DNA of 64,000 nt from Gracilaria gracilis (GCA_030374805.1 JARGSG010000191.1:310001-374000); one strand, 5' to 3'. Counted from the stretch's first letter, positions 21,383 to 32,888 are shown. Program-made: numbers and translations. The notes: a model not told the origin generated them from the letters alone.

Positions 21383-22246
21383 TCGGAAGAGGTAACCCCA
21401 AGAGACGGCGCGCCTCCGGCTGCCAATGCCGATACCTTAATGGTTGAACCAGCATGGAGTCCCGAACGTGTGGAAGTTTTGAGCATCAGCTCTGGCGATT
21501 CACCCATTATGGATAAAAAGCCAATTCAACTCACCCCTGCGGTTGAATGCCAGGCGTCTCAACCACTCCCTTGCGGTAGTCGTCACGACATGTCGGGGGC
21601 GGGTCCTTCGTGCGGTCGTGGAATCGGCATTTCCAAGTCTGGTTCTCGTGGTGGTGCACTGTACCACAGCCGCATCCAAACAGGTTTCTGGAGGCAGCCA
21701 GTCCAGTCTTCTTCGCACCCACTTGAAGGGATTCATAAGGCAATCCAGGATCCGTATGGTCCGGAGCCCGAGATTCCTCGTGAGATTTCATATAATGTTT
21801 TGGAAACGTTTACCACGGCCGACTGGAACGTTTCCCAACATGTTACCTTCGGGATCGATCCAAAAATGGTTTCGCAAGCGACAATGTATAGCCGGTATTG
21901 GTCAGTGGCGCCGGGGAACACGTCGTTTCCCGGGGTCTTGCCACGTCCGACTCTGGATACCTACTTGGATTTGTTTCGTTGGAATTTCAAGCGTCTCTGC
22001 TCAGTCCCGCAGACGCTCCACCATCGGGATAAAGAATCTCAACCTCTTCAGCGTCGATTGGAGTGCTACAAAAGTCACCGGCGGCACAAACCGATGAGGT
22101 GTATCATCCGCCCGTTGTATCCTAGCCCCTGTGGTTTTATAGTCTGTCCCAATTGTGGCCTAAAGATGGCCTTAATGAGACCTAAAATTTCCGGGATTGT
22201 CAGGAGCCAGAAATGCCCCATATATGCCCCTTGGTGGCCAATATAG
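21275..22246 (+). CDS. Unknown ORF (323 codons), antisense to the LTR block
   Basis: The ORF starts at ATG 21,275. Its first ~150 residues are Ser/Arg/Pro-rich, followed by a more globular part with aromatic residues (EISYNVLETFTTADWNV, YSRYWSVAPGN, TYLDLFRWNFKRL). No family is recognised. Like the ORF at 1008-3206 it is a plus-strand ORF opposite a minus-strand LTR element, but I see no sequence similarity between them. The C-terminal ~60 residues run into repeat-like DNA and may not be native. Confidence 0.4.
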   Translation: MVTPDLSLNHVDSRGTSVRTRTRSSRRRLSVPYVGQSEEVTPRDGAPPAANADTLMVEPAWSPERVEVLSISSGDSPIMDKKPIQLTPAVECQASQPLPCGSRHDMSGAGPSCGRGIGISKSGSRGGALYHSRIQTGFWRQPVQSSSHPLEGIHKAIQDPYGPEPEIPREISYNVLETFTTADWNVSQHVTFGIDPKMVSQATMYSRYWSVAPGNTSFPGVLPRPTLDTYLDLFRWNFKRLCSVPQTLHHRDKESQPLQRRLECYKSHRRHKPMRCIIRPLYPSPCGFIVCPNCGLKMALMRPKISGIVRSQKCPIYAPWWPI

Positions 22247-22352
22247 TGGAGTTTAGATTGGTGCAGAATATGGCCCTATAGATGACTCCAATAGGCGTGC
22301 TAAACGAGGGCAAAACATGTTGCCGTTTCATGGACGAAAAGTGCACGAGACG

Positions 22353-22540
22353 TGTGGCCGTTGCATGACCAAAACGTGTTCCTTACGTGTAGCCCTAATA
22401 TAGGCGAGGAATGTACCGTGTATGGGACCAATGCATGGCCTAAACGTGTGCTGTACATGTGGGCACTTCGTGGCCGAAACGTATGCTACACATGTGGCTT
22501 TATTGTGGCCGAACCTTTTACCACACATAGGGCCAAAAGC
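22353..22540 (+). repeat. Degenerate ~35-bp tandem repeat
   Basis: Units starting TGTGGCC or TGTAGCC recur at 22,353, 22,388, 22,421, 22,458, 22,493 and 22,528, with spacings of 35, 33, 37, 35 and 35 bp. Shared words include GTGGCC(G/T)AAACGTGT and CTACACA. The flanking 22,140-22,350 has weaker relatives (GTGGCC, TATGGCC). The array is non-coding. Confidence 0.7.
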
Positions 22541-22544
22541 ATCT

Positions 22545-23100
22545 CGACGAGTGACAAAAAAAGGAAATCTGAGAGTCCAACATAGGGACAGATATGAAAG
22601 AAGATTTGTACGAAATACAATCAACTGCGGACCTCTTTAGGTACAAGAGCATGCTAAAATGCATTCATCTGGATGCTTCTTTGTGGACCAAAGGGTTGAT
22701 AATACAGCCCATTTAAGCCCACTACATTGAGTCGTAACGTAACAAGGTCCGCCTCTACTGGCTCAGCGAGCCACACGGATATAAAAAGTACTCGTTAGGA
22801 ACCAAATAAGTGGGACTGCAAAGATTAACAGATCAAACCATCAACAGATCTACGAACGAAACGGAGCGGACAAAAGCTGCGTGAGCGCCGCTAGATACTT
22901 GTACACAAGTGTGCAAACGTTTATGATGGTTACTTACGTGCAGCCCATGTGAAAAAAAAGCAGAAAAGGCTTACTCACTAGGAGATCTAGCTGTAGGGTC
23001 CCACCTCCCTTGACGAAAAAATTGCCCTAGTATCCCATGCCCAAAGAATACTTTGAAATGCAATCGAGACGCGGCTGTTCAGACCTGGCTTCTAGTGAGA
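22545..23100. other. Non-coding stretch
   Basis: No ORF with recognisable content. A CACTA pentamer occurs at 22,977-22,981, but I found no matching inverted end to the right, so it is not claimed as a transposon terminus. Confidence 0.3.
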
Positions 23101-23103
23101 GCA

Positions 23104-24498
23104 CTAGCGGGTATGAGAATGCTTCAAACGCTTACGGGGTTGCACGAAACCTGCAGCACTGCACCTCGTCGCTGGTATGACATCTGGCTCAGCTTCTACT
23201 TCATCTTCGCGTTGGATCCTAATCGTATTCTTCTTGGGCTTCTTTCCTACCCGCTTGCTATTACGGACACGCTCCCTTATGCCCCCGGTATGCAACTGGC
23301 TGACATCGTCTTCGCCTCCGATTTCCGAATCCTGGTTCATTGCCTTCAAAAACCGCCTTTTCGGCTCCTTACGACCAATAGAGCTTCTCTCCCTACCAGA
23401 AGGACAGTCAACCACACCACTGCTTCCACTACAACTCTCTTCATCGGTGTGCTTCTGATTTCTACCAGCACCCGATACTACCGTTCTCGGATCCGTCAAA
23501 CATTCTGATCTGAGATGTCCATCCTCTAGCAGAACGTTTCGAAGAGTACCAGTTGCTCCCGTACAGACACCACCATTATCATCATTGTTGGAGTTGTGGC
23601 CTTGCACCTGTGAATCATCGTATTCGAACTGCGACTGGCGTCCGGCTTGCGTGCGATGCTCGTGGTTGGAAACTTCATCTTTGCCACGATTCGAAGGATG
23701 CTCAATAGGATCGTGTTGTTGTTGCTGAGAACCTCTGATGTAGGCGTTGCTGTAACTTACTCTAAGAGGACTCGCAGAGGGTCCAGGAAGGAGACAAGAC
23801 ACAGGAACAGCGGATGACTTCAAATTTCGCTTCGTAGCTTCCTTTGTGGCTTTCTTGTCTCGTTGCATGGCCTCCTTGATAAACTCAGTCACTACCCAGT
23901 TTTTCTGCGCCGCAGATAGTACAGGAAACGTCTAAAAAAGTCTTTTTTTCCGCTGAGAAAGATGTACGGCAAACTCTAGTCGAATGGAACTGTAAGTGCG
24001 CTCTCCCCGCCGCAAACCTAAGCGCTGGTAGAGAAACTGTTGAACAGCATCTTTCACTGCATTCAGCATCTCTGGATATATCGGAAAGTTGTCCGCATCT
24101 GTATGAGAAAGGTTCATTTGCTGCTGATACAAACGGTTGAATACAACTCTGGCCGCAAACAATGACCCTGTCGGAACTTCAGGGTGGTCTTTATCCTTCA
24201 TATTTCGCTTTGATGCCGCGCTGGGAATCCGGACAGACTTAGGAGGAAGAAGTTCGTGACGTTGGCTAGGGAAGCTTTGCGTAGCGCTATCACGGGCGAG
24301 CAGACGGGTATTGTCAGAGGGCATGTGAACGTGTCCAACCACGTCTGCCCGAGGTTTGTTACGGCTGTTCATCTCTGCTAAAGTGCTTCTGCGGCTCACA
24401 AGGTGCGTACATGTTCTCATGATTGCACTGTCTATGGTTACGTTATGCATAGTTTGAGACCCCATATTGAGGTGCAGTCGTGTGAGGCTTGCAAACAA
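23104..24498 (-). pseudogene. Accessory ORF divergent from the Tnp2-like transposase
   Basis: A single minus-strand frame runs from 24,498 to 23,104, broken once by a TAG at about 23,932-23,934, for roughly 460 codons. The N-terminal half has mixed helix and a compact segment (GSLFAARVVFNRLYQQ, MLNAVKDAVQQFLYQRLG, SIRLEFAVHLSQRKKR). The C-terminal half is Ser/Asn/Gly/Arg-rich and basic, with patches such as RKEPKRRFLK and GKKPKKN that suggest nuclear, DNA-binding use. No family is recognised. It lies about 1 kb from, and divergent to, the Tnp2-type ORF, as second ORFs do in CACTA-type transposons; a TNPA-like role is an inference. Confidence 0.45.
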
Positions 24499-24499
24499 G

Positions 24500-25560
24500 A
24501 GGAAAGGATGTTAGATAGTGAGATTGAGTGCGATTTTGGAGAAGAAGAGACGCGCTGTCGCTGAAACGAACCTGACTTGGTTGATATCCCAGCAACTTCG
24601 CACTATCTTGCACGTCCACACCTGCAGTAGAGGTAACGTAGTTAGCCAATCGTAGCGGTAGCCCACGCGGGGGAAAAATGGATGCCGTGGTGAAGATGCG
24701 ACTGTAGAAATCAGACAAGAAAGCTGAAGTCTATCGTGGAAGAAGAGGAGCAATCGTCGGATTCGTTCTATGAGTAGCATTAAAATGCCAATAGGGCTCA
24801 TTGTAGGCGTGAAGCGAACCAAAATGTCAATGAATTGTCAAAGTTTTCAAATCTTCTCTTTTGTATGGAGATCTTGAAAATGTATAAAACACACACAGGG
24901 GCCTTCTGTCATCCCTGAATGGCTGCAGATTCACCTTCATCTCAGCGCTCTCGAAGTAATGAGCGAAGAGTCGATCGATCACGTACACCGAAAGAGGTAT
25001 CGATGGGAAAACCTACACACATCTTCTCCCACACTTGAAACTTTCTGAGCCTTTCGTTTCTTTAGATTAAGAACACACCAGCTCGCGTCTTCCTGCAAGC
25101 GATGAAATAGAGCAGCTCGAAAGACCGATTAAACGTCGCTGTAGGTGGCAGAGGGAATCGAGTGAGCCCGGCGACCAAAGCATTTTGCACGCACTACCAA
25201 ATCTTGTTTCTTATGTTGGTCATGCTGACCAGGAATCCAATTATGTTTAAACCGAGTTGGGAAATTATGCTTCTCACGACGCGCCGGAAGAGAGCATATT
25301 GCCGCTACACTTATTCTAATCGTTGGGGGAAGTATAAAACGTTTATGACCACGTATAAGGAGCACAAGAAGCACTTGAGCATGATCCGATACCTGAAAAC
25401 CCGTGCTCTGCTTCTTCTTGTCTATCTCGATGGTCTTAATTGTCTGCAAATGATTCATTGATGTTTTTCGTCCTTTACTAAAGATTTAGAGGCTAAGCAC
25501 TAACGGGCGCAGAAACGCTCGCAATAGTTTTCTCAGTCATAATGCACAAGATACAAAACA
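24500..25560. other. Divergent intergenic region
   Basis: Between the accessory ORF and the Tnp2-type ORF. It contains a TATAAAACACACAC stretch near 24,880 that could serve as a promoter element, and no gene I can support. Confidence 0.3.
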
Positions 25561-25569
25561 TGATTACTA

Positions 25570-27700
25570 TCATGGGGAGACGTTTCGGAGATTACGTGCT
25601 GGCCGTTTGAAGAACTGGAACGAAGAAGAGGAAATATTTGTATTTCCAACGCACTCCCCGGACGGTTCCGAAGGCGGAAGAACTCGAAATGGGGCTCTAA
25701 TTACGACATGGCAAGTTGTACTCACGATCTTAAATCTAAATCCGGAAAAGGGAAGCGAAGCCTCAAACTCCATTATACTCGCTGTTATTCCTGGGATTCA
25801 TGACTCCAAATACTTTGATACCTTTCTGCACGTCATTGCCGCTGATTTACGAATCCTAGAAAGTGGAGCGCAAATGGCATGCTTTGATGGAAAAGTTCGT
25901 ACGGTCAAAGCGTTTGTGTTGTTCTTCACGGCGAACTGGCCTGCAGCTACGAAAGTGCTCGGATATGTAGGACACAATGGAAGGCTATTCTGTCGGTTCT
26001 GTCGGAAATCGAAGCAACAAGTGAAGAAGTGCAAATCCCTTTATGCCGTGCCAGAACTAGATAGCAGTACTCTTAAGAAATCCTTTCGAGAAGGAGAGTT
26101 CCGGCCTACTGGAGCTCTCATCAGCTTGGAGTGTCCCGAACTGCGAACAAACAATGGAGTGCTCTCAGTATGGAGGAAGCTGTCCGACATACGGCTAGAT
26201 ACAGGAGCGAAGCAGAGTATTGCTAATACTTTTGGTATCAAAAGAAATCCATCTTGTCTCGATTGACGATGTACTATGTGTTCTCCTTCCCATACGATGC
26301 GATGCATCTGATCCTGGTAGATTGGGTGTAACATGTATTTCGCCTCATTTCGAGATAACAACAGAGGAATCGAATGGGATCAGTGAAACCCAAGTATTGC
26401 ATTGAGGACAATTTGTGGAGAACGATAAACAAGTCCGTGAGCGAATGTTCTGGAGGAATACCAAGTTCTTGGGGTCCATCGCCGCTCTTCTTAGATCATC
26501 TGCTAAAGTTTAAAGCCGAAGATTTCAAGCGACATGCGGAATTGTACATCGTTCCTTGCCTTCATTGGTACAAAGTACAGAAGAACATAATTATGCTTTG
26601 CTGTACAACTTCTGAACTAGTATCGCTTTGTTTCTCTTACAATTGCGGTACGGAGAGGGTTAACATCCTGCGGTCATCAGGTGAAGAGCTGTACGCGATT
26701 TTTTGCGATCTGTTCTACTTGTCCGAATCGCATTCGTTTTGCTTCACTCCTACTACACACGCGATTCTGCATCTCCCAGAACTTCTTCGTGCGTGTGGGC
26801 CACTTCCAGTTTCTTCAAAATTTGTCATCGGGAGACTGCTGGTAGAAGTAGGCAAACGGATACAGATTACATCTCAAGTAACAACCCATCTGTTTCAAAA
26901 ACACTTTCATTTGTTTGCCCTTAAACTATCAAACAACGGAACCAACCCAATCCTGGAACCGAGTATTTCTTGGCATAGAAGCCTCTCCCAAAGCTCCAAT
27001 CACGTCGATAATATACAGAACTTTGACTTCGTGTGACATGCCATGGCGTGCAGCATTTGTATGAACTTGTCCCGGAATACCTAAGTGTAGCTTTGAACAG
27101 GTTCCTTGCAGCCAACTTCAATCCTAGTCCATCATCGGTGCCAATCAAGTCCGGAAAGAGATTTCGAACTGCAACGATACGGAAAGAAGGCAAAAACCTA
27201 TCCATAGAGAGCAGAGAATCGTTCATACATATATGTAGTAGGAGAATCAACGCTCGTCAAAAACATAATATTGCTGCACATTTTGTTCCAGAAGATGGTT
27301 AAAAGCCTTTCTCATACGATTCTGAGTCTTTTCCAGACCCTCTTAGAGATGTGTACTATGGGTCTATAAAAAAGATATTTGAGTTAGTCGTGGAGGTTGT
27401 GCACAATGGGCAGGTGCTGAAACTGAGGCCCGTATTTGTCATTGTACCCTGGTAGTACGGCGTAATTGAATATTGTTCTTTGCAACTACTGTACACGGAA
27501 GGAAGGCGAAAAATTGTCAATTCAATCGAGATCTTTACCTGCATCAACAGAGAAATCGGAGTTTTAGACATTTCCGGGCGTCGCTACTACCTGGATAGAA
27601 ATCCAATAGCTTCAAGACGTTCGGCAGAGGTCGTAGAAAACTTGCAGGGAATTAGAACTTGCGTACAGCTGATGGAAAAGGGCATTAAAATAAAGCTCAT
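25570..27700 (+). pseudogene. Tnp2-type (CACTA/Plavaka-like) transposase, broken
   Basis: Successive plus-strand segments in different frames give one transposase. 25,607-26,266 holds the Tnp2-style core with ILAVIPGIHDSKYFDTFL, a DGKVRTVKAFVLFFTANWPA block and a zinc-ribbon-like GHNGRLFCRFCRK. The bridge near 26,270-26,330 reads FSFPYDAMHLIL. 26,374-27,036 holds the downstream block (GIPSSWGPSP, THAILHLPELLRACGP). The tail up to ~27,700 reads RRYYLDRNPIASRRSAEVVENLQGI in its part. At least three frame changes and several stops inactivate it. These enzymes excise their own element in the nucleus. Flanking CACTA-type inverted ends were not found. Confidence 0.75.
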
Positions 27701-28049
27701 CGCTTCTGCGAATCACTTTTCGTTCTCCATTCTATTCGGATTCCGGGTATTCAAATTCCGGGTAAACACTATGTATTCTGGCGGCGTTGAAATGCGTTTT
27801 ACAGACCGTTTCGTCGCTAATGTTTCCACGGTAACATCTCCGTTCGAAACGGGAAAACCAAGGATGAGTTGGAAGCGATAATTGGATGGGTGGTAATTCA
27901 GACTATGGAAACACTCACGCTGCGCCTCTAGCAGCAGCGTGGGAGACGTGTTGAGTGGCGCCGTCCCGACCACGTCCGGCAGCGGCAAAACTAGTCGCGC
28001 ATAAGGCTTTATCCCACACGAACATGCAGCGACGGATACACTCCCCATT

Positions 28050-28290
28050 TAATGCCGTCGAATGTGGCCGCCACCACGCGCGTCAGTACAGGGCGCACGT
28101 TCATTGAAGAGCTCATAATGCAACTCACCAGGTCCCCGTACGACTCGATCACCACCGTTGCCTTCTAGCCCTTGTAGCGGATGATCTCGCCGACCATGTT
28201 GCGCAGGTGACACAGCAGTTGCCCACGCGTTGTGGGCGCTTCCTGATCGGTGGATAAGTCGCGAAGCGGCAGGGTGCTGATGGTGGGAAT
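28050..28290 (-). pseudogene. Possible V-ATPase subunit A fragment
   Basis: A minus-strand frame reads NMVGEIIRYKG, a TAG stop, KATVVIESYGD, then PVLTRVVAATFDGIKW. This resembles the N-terminal beta-barrel of the catalytic A subunit of vacuolar ATPase (VGEIIR.EGD.AT...E and, further on, DPV..TG..IFDGI). Spacing between the blocks is roughly as expected but key glycine/lysine residues are missing. It is an isolated scrap between transposon relics, so at best a captured or ancient pseudogene. Chance resemblance cannot be excluded by eye. Confidence 0.3.
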
Positions 28291-28344
28291 GGTCCATGCC
28301 GCCATGCTGGAGTCACCAGCATCTCCCGCAACACAAAGGGAAAA

Positions 28345-29995
28345 GCCCTTGAAGTTCTCTGCTCCCTCTTCCTCGCAAAGTACTCCTCTCTCTTTGAATC
28401 ATACCCTCTTCTCAACATCACCCCACTCCTCTCTCCTTACAACATCTTCACCTTCGAACCACTCCACGACTTCCACCTCGGCGTCTCCAAGCTCATCAAG
28501 CTCGCCGCCATCGAGAGACTGCGCTCAGGAGCACTCTTCACCACCCCCCGTTCCTCCAAGTCCCTTCGCCGCTTCAACTCCGTCCACACTTCCACCCTCA
28601 AACATTCAGACTCCATCCTCTCCGCCATCGAAAAGCACTCCCCCGCAAACACACTCCACATCGACTTCTCCACTTCCGAAAACGGTCTAACTCTCAACGG
28701 TTTCTTCACTACCGACGGCTTGCGTGGTATGCTCGAAGGAAAAGACTACCGCGCACTCGACATTGTCTTCCCCTTCATCGGCGCCTTTTTCTACCGATGC
28801 TGTGACGAAGTCGACTCAGCTCCCATCACTTCCTTCCTCTTCAAGTACTCAGACCTCCTCCTCGCCTCCATGCGATACAACACCTTCACCGAATGAACCG
28901 ACGCCCGCCTCACCGACCTCCACAACCAAATCCGCCCCTTCAAGCGCACAGCCGTACTCGTCCTCGGCCCCGACCACACTTCCAGCCTCGGAAACCTCAC
29001 GTTCTACCTCCTCGATGACATTGTCGAGGACATTCGCCGCTTCGGAGGCCTCCACTTCAATGATGCCAGCATATTCGAGCACGCCCACACCCTCTTCAAG
29101 TCGCACTACTCCAAAACCTCAAAGCACAGGTTCACCGCACATCAAGAAACCATTCGTGCCATCTCCTGCTCCAACGCCATCAAAGACTGGAATCCCGTCT
29201 CCACAAAACCTTCCATAACCTCCTCCTCCCCTGGCCTCGCTTCCCCCTTCCAATCCCGAGAACCCTGTTTCGTCCGTGATGGAAAACACATCTCCTTCGC
29301 TGACCTAATCACTGCCCACAAATTCATTCGCTCTAATCCTTACCTCCCTCACAAATCTCTTCAAGACCTTTTCCCCCCCTATACCATATCCATTCTTGCA
29401 CGATTCGGTAGAGACGCCCTCCCACCCTTTCTCACCCTCTTTCTCGAAGTTCTACAACTCATTGACAACTCCCCCGCCCTCCGTCAGGCTCGAAACACCA
29501 TAGTCAACTCCGCTTGCGTCGTCGCCGGTTACATCCCAACACTCGACAACTACATCACAGAACGAAACGAGCTCACCCTCCAGGATCCTCCTGTTTCCAT
29601 CATTCAACGTATTCTTGCCACCCCCTCCTTCGGTCCATCCAAGTCCCCAAAGTTCTCCCACGTTCTCGTCTCTGGCTCCACCTCCCCCCTCCACATTCAT
29701 CGCCTGGGTATGCAAACTCATCTCTCTTCTTCGTTTCGCCCTTACTTCTTCAACTTCTGCTCCCAAGCAGTTCGCCTTCGTCCAGTTCATGGAACTCGTG
29801 CCACCCAGCGACGACGTCGATCTCACCCTCAACTGCGTTTGCCTCCGATGGGCAACAGACGACGAACATAACCACACCATCCACCCAGTTCCCATCTCTA
29901 CTCACTCCACTTCCGTTAACGTTTCCCTTTGGTATGGACTCATCCCCTCTTCCTCCATCCTCGGCTCCGTTCATGTTCTCCGCCAGAACTAACCC
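28345..29995 (+). pseudogene. Transposon-type ORF with LHxxHLGxxK block, broken
   Basis: The best reading frame starts near 28,354 (EVLCSLFLAKYSSLF). It gives FEPLHDFHLGVSKLIKLAA, a long helical region, a TGA at about 28,894, then NLTFYLLDDIVEDIRRFGG and continues to about 29,750. There a frame change leads to FAFVQFMELVPPSDDVD and a terminal LWYGLIPSSSILGSVHVLR. The 'LH..HLG..K' block and the '...FVQ..EL.P...LWYGLIP' tail resemble the downstream halves of Tnp2/Plavaka-like transposon proteins. No catalytic residues are identifiable. The Ser/Pro-rich ORFs also visible here are frame shadows of this C-rich coding strand. Confidence 0.45.
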
Positions 29996-30258
29996 GCTCC
30001 CCCCTTCACTTCCCGTCTACACTGGCGCTTTCACCGAGTCTATCTCAATCGGTTCTATCGAGACCCCACTGCCACGCCTTATTTCCCGTCCAACACGTAG
30101 CCTCTATTCCCTGTTAGCTTCAGCTTCATAAAAATTTCAACCCGCTTCGTTTCAATTGGAAGGAGTGAAGATACGCATGACATGAGAAAGAAGAAGCATC
30201 TCTTCCCCATCCCACACATACCTCCACCCCTTCCCCCTCACTGCACCTCACCCTACCC

Positions 30259-31524
30259 TTAGTAGCCCGCCTCCTCCGTACCATCAACTCCTCTCCCTTT
30301 CCTGCGTTCCACCCGGTGTGCCACCAACCGCCTAAGACTCGGGTCCTTCGGTCGACAGGCCGCTATGTAACAATCAAGAACTGGACCTAGTCTCCGTGTT
30401 AGTTTTGCCATAAAATAGTCCCCCCTCACAGCTAGGTATATCTTTTCCCTCGATGGTACCCACAGCCCAACTATCGCAGTTCTCCCAGAGTTTCCCGACA
30501 CACACCTCGGATCTCCATCCACAAACCCATCGTTATCAAACTCCTCGGCATGCTCCTCCTGTAGCATTTTTCCAGGCTACCCCCAGTATTCCTTCAACAG
30601 CCCTAGGTAGATAATTCCCATACAAAGTAGAGAACAAAATTTGTCTTGGCCCTCCACGTCCCAAAACCTCGTTCATAGTTTTCACCACACAGGCAATCCA
30701 GGCGTCAAGTCTCCCAAGGTGCATCACTGTCCCATCCACGTACTGCCGTTCACCGTTCCTTTGCCTCTCCACTGCGTATCCCGTATAATCCTCCAACACT
30801 GCCACCGCCATCCCATTCTTGAAGTACATATCTTCATCGTCAACCTCCGATGGTGGCCCAACCGCACGAGACCCGAAATACGCAAGGTCTTCAAACCGGC
30901 TCGTTCTCCACGAATACAACTCATTCCCCTCGCCCTCCTCCCTTACTATCAGCTTCTCGCGCGCCTCCCCAATCTGCTGCTTTAGCTCTTCCCATAGCTC
31001 AGTCCCCTCAGTAGCTTTCGCACGTTTCGCAATCAAATCCTATCCAAGGATGGAGAATAACTTGTCGCGAGCAGCCTGCTTCCGCACCCCAATCACATCG
31101 CTTAATGTCCCCTTCACCCGCTGCCTCAGACACTTGTCCGCACTCACATTATCCACTCACTCCTGCTTCCTTCCCGATTCTCGTATCGTCTCCCAAGTAT
31201 CTCCCATTATTTCCGTCTCCACCACATACTTCAACAGCACATTTTTCCTCCCTCCGTTGATGGCGTATACGCCCTCATCTCATATGCCACTTGATACGGG
31301 CACCGAGGTACCATCTCCTTCTCCCCAACCACAAATATGCTGCCCTCCCTACTTTCTCCCACCGTCTCAATTCTGTTCTTCCAGCTCCTACCAACTTTCT
31401 CCGTGTCAAAACAGAGTTCTGACGCCTCCAACTTCGCATAGTGGAGAATCTTATCATACACAGCCCTTCCAAATCCGTAAAAACATTCTGGCACCTCTAT
31501 TTCATGGTTTCGACGCCCCTTCAC
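30259..31524 (-). pseudogene. Unknown protein, frameshifted, downstream of the coiled-coil ORF
   Basis: Three minus-strand segments in successive frames (31,524-31,231; 31,036-30,536; 30,567-30,259) read like one degraded gene. Recognisable text includes IEVPECFYGFGRAVYDKILHYAKLEA, RTSRFEDLAYFGSRAVG and KIYLAVRGDYFMAKLTRRLG. No family is recognised. The first segment follows directly on the coiled-coil ORF at 31,521-32,267 after a one-base shift, so the two probably formed one protein of about 650 residues. It lies in the left arm of the large element (28.3-45 kb). Confidence 0.4.
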
Positions 31525-32267
31525 TTCCTTCCCACCCCCCTTCGCTTCCTACCCTTCACAGGCTCCCTTAAACTTTCAATCAACACATTTTGCTGCTTCA
31601 GCTCCTCCCTCACCCGTTCCAATTCTTTCTGCGTGAGCTTCAAACTCACCATCATGGTATAGTGATCCTCCCTCATATTTCTCAGCTTCCCTTTCAACGA
31701 ATTCACCCTTTCAACCAGTGCAGACCTTGGCAACACGCGTAAGATCTCTTCATCTCCTTCTGGTATTCCTGTAGTTCCCATTTCCCTTGCTCCATTCCTC
31801 TCTCCACGATCCCCAAAATCTTCGACTTCTGCTTCTTGCACATCTTCCTCAATCCAAACGGCATTATGCCTCACACGTGTTACTTCAGGCGTTCGTACCG
31901 CGGTTTCCACCAATTTCCCTCCAGTTCTATGCCTGTTTCGGACAACGACATCTTCTCCTTCGAATACCCTCCCATCCACTGGTATGTTGTCTCTCAAATT
32001 CTCAATCACTGATCCACCACTGCTACGTCCTACAACTCTCCCGGGCAAATTGTCTCGGAGCCATTCCATTCTCTTCACATTGGCGTGGCTCCCCATTCCA
32101 TCGCCCACACGCCCAATTCGCCTCCCACTTTCCTCTGCGTTTCCAAGCTCCCTCATATGCCTTATACCCCCCACATCCTCTTCCTCCCGCATCGCAGTAT
32201 GTCGCGGTCCACCAGTGTTTTCTCTGCCCACCATTCGATTCCTCCTAACACCAACCACAACCTCCAT
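31521..32267 (-). CDS. Basic protein with C-terminal coiled coil
   Basis: A 248-codon minus-strand ORF. The first ~170 residues are Arg/Gly/Glu-rich, with a middle acidic patch (WIEEDVQEAEVEDFGD). Residues ~180-240 form a heptad-like coiled coil (ALVERVNSLKGKLRNM, LKLTQKELERVREELKQQ), and the end is very basic (KGRKRRGVGRK). This is a common layout for regulatory or structural DNA-binding proteins, but no family is recognised. Its plus-strand counterpart at 43,964-44,980 has a similar basic/coiled-coil character at the other end of the large element. Confidence 0.45.
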   Translation of the reverse strand: MEVVVGVRRNRMVGRENTGGPRHTAMREEEDVGGIRHMRELGNAEESGRRIGRVGDGMGSHANVKRMEWLRDNLPGRVVGRSSGGSVIENLRDNIPVDGRVFEGEDVVVRNRHRTGGKLVETAVRTPEVTRVRHNAVWIEEDVQEAEVEDFGDRGERNGAREMGTTGIPEGDEEILRVLPRSALVERVNSLKGKLRNMREDHYTMMVSLKLTQKELERVREELKQQNVLIESLREPVKGRKRRGVGRK

Positions 32268-32477
32268 GCCCTCATTCCTCGCCTCCTGAACGCCTCGTCC
32301 TACTTCTCTTTCGCGACCCCTCCCTCCCGAACGCCAACCCCACCCACTGTCTCTCTCTCCTTCCCTCGAATACCACGACTAACTATCCCACTAGTACTTC
32401 TTGCTATCGTCCTTCCCTTCCCCCCCCACTGCGACATTCCCTTCCCTTCTCTATGATATTTCCACGCTCGCCTTCTT

Positions 32478-32888
32478 CTACAAATTGCGTGGGGTCATCG
32501 CCTCTTCGCCGCCCACCTCTATCCCTACCGCCCCGCGCATCATTCCCCTCCCTTCCTCCAATCCCTGCCCTGCGTTCCCCTCCTCCATTACCATCTCATG
32601 TGGAAGCGGAGTAGCTTGTGTTACCGAAGAACTTGCCGCTCGCTCGGTTCGCTCCGTTTGCTCGGTGCGCTCGGTTCGCTCGATTCGCTCGGTTCGCTCC
32701 GTTCGCTCGGTTCGCTCCAAAGGTCGGCCGCGATCATGTCTCCCCGTGTTCTTCCTACCTTTCCCACGTAATCCGCTTCGAGGAGCGCGCGAACTACGCC
32801 CAAAATTGCCCTCGCCATTTTCCACATCGCCACTTCGAGGCGCACGCGTAGTACTACCCAAGCCATCCTCTCGACCCCGATTTACCAC
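32478..32888 (-). CDS. Low-complexity ORF with (ERT)n repeat
   Basis: A 136-codon ORF in the same frame as the downstream coiled-coil ORF but separated by several stops. It contains two APRSG repeats and an (E-R-T)n run encoded by a 9-bp tandem repeat. It may be an N-terminal exon or a chance ORF on the purine-rich strand. Confidence 0.25.
   Translation of the reverse strand: MVNRGREDGLGSTTRAPRSGDVENGEGNFGRSSRAPRSGLRGKGRKNTGRHDRGRPLERTERTERTERIERTERTEQTERTERAASSSVTQATPLPHEMVMEEGNAGQGLEEGRGMMRGAVGIEVGGEEAMTPRNL
32641..32719. repeat. 9-bp tandem repeat (CTCGGTTCG)n
   Basis: About eight imperfect copies of CTCGGTTCG in a row. On the minus strand it encodes repeated Glu-Arg-Thr. Confidence 0.85.

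Noticed and set aside
22353-22540. CRISPR-like array
   Set aside because: Units are contiguous and degenerate with no unique spacers, and the genome is eukaryotic.
22977-22981. CACTA transposon terminus
   Set aside because: A pentamer is expected by chance and no inverted TAGTG partner with further matching sequence was found.
23053-23508. Plus-strand ORF opposite the accessory gene
   Set aside because: Shadow of the longer minus-strand frame at 23,104-24,498.
28250-30131. Several Ser/Pro/Thr-rich plus-strand ORFs
   Set aside because: They are alternative frames of one pyrimidine-rich coding strand; the frame with LHDFHLGVSK and LLDDIVEDI text is the only one that looks like folded protein.
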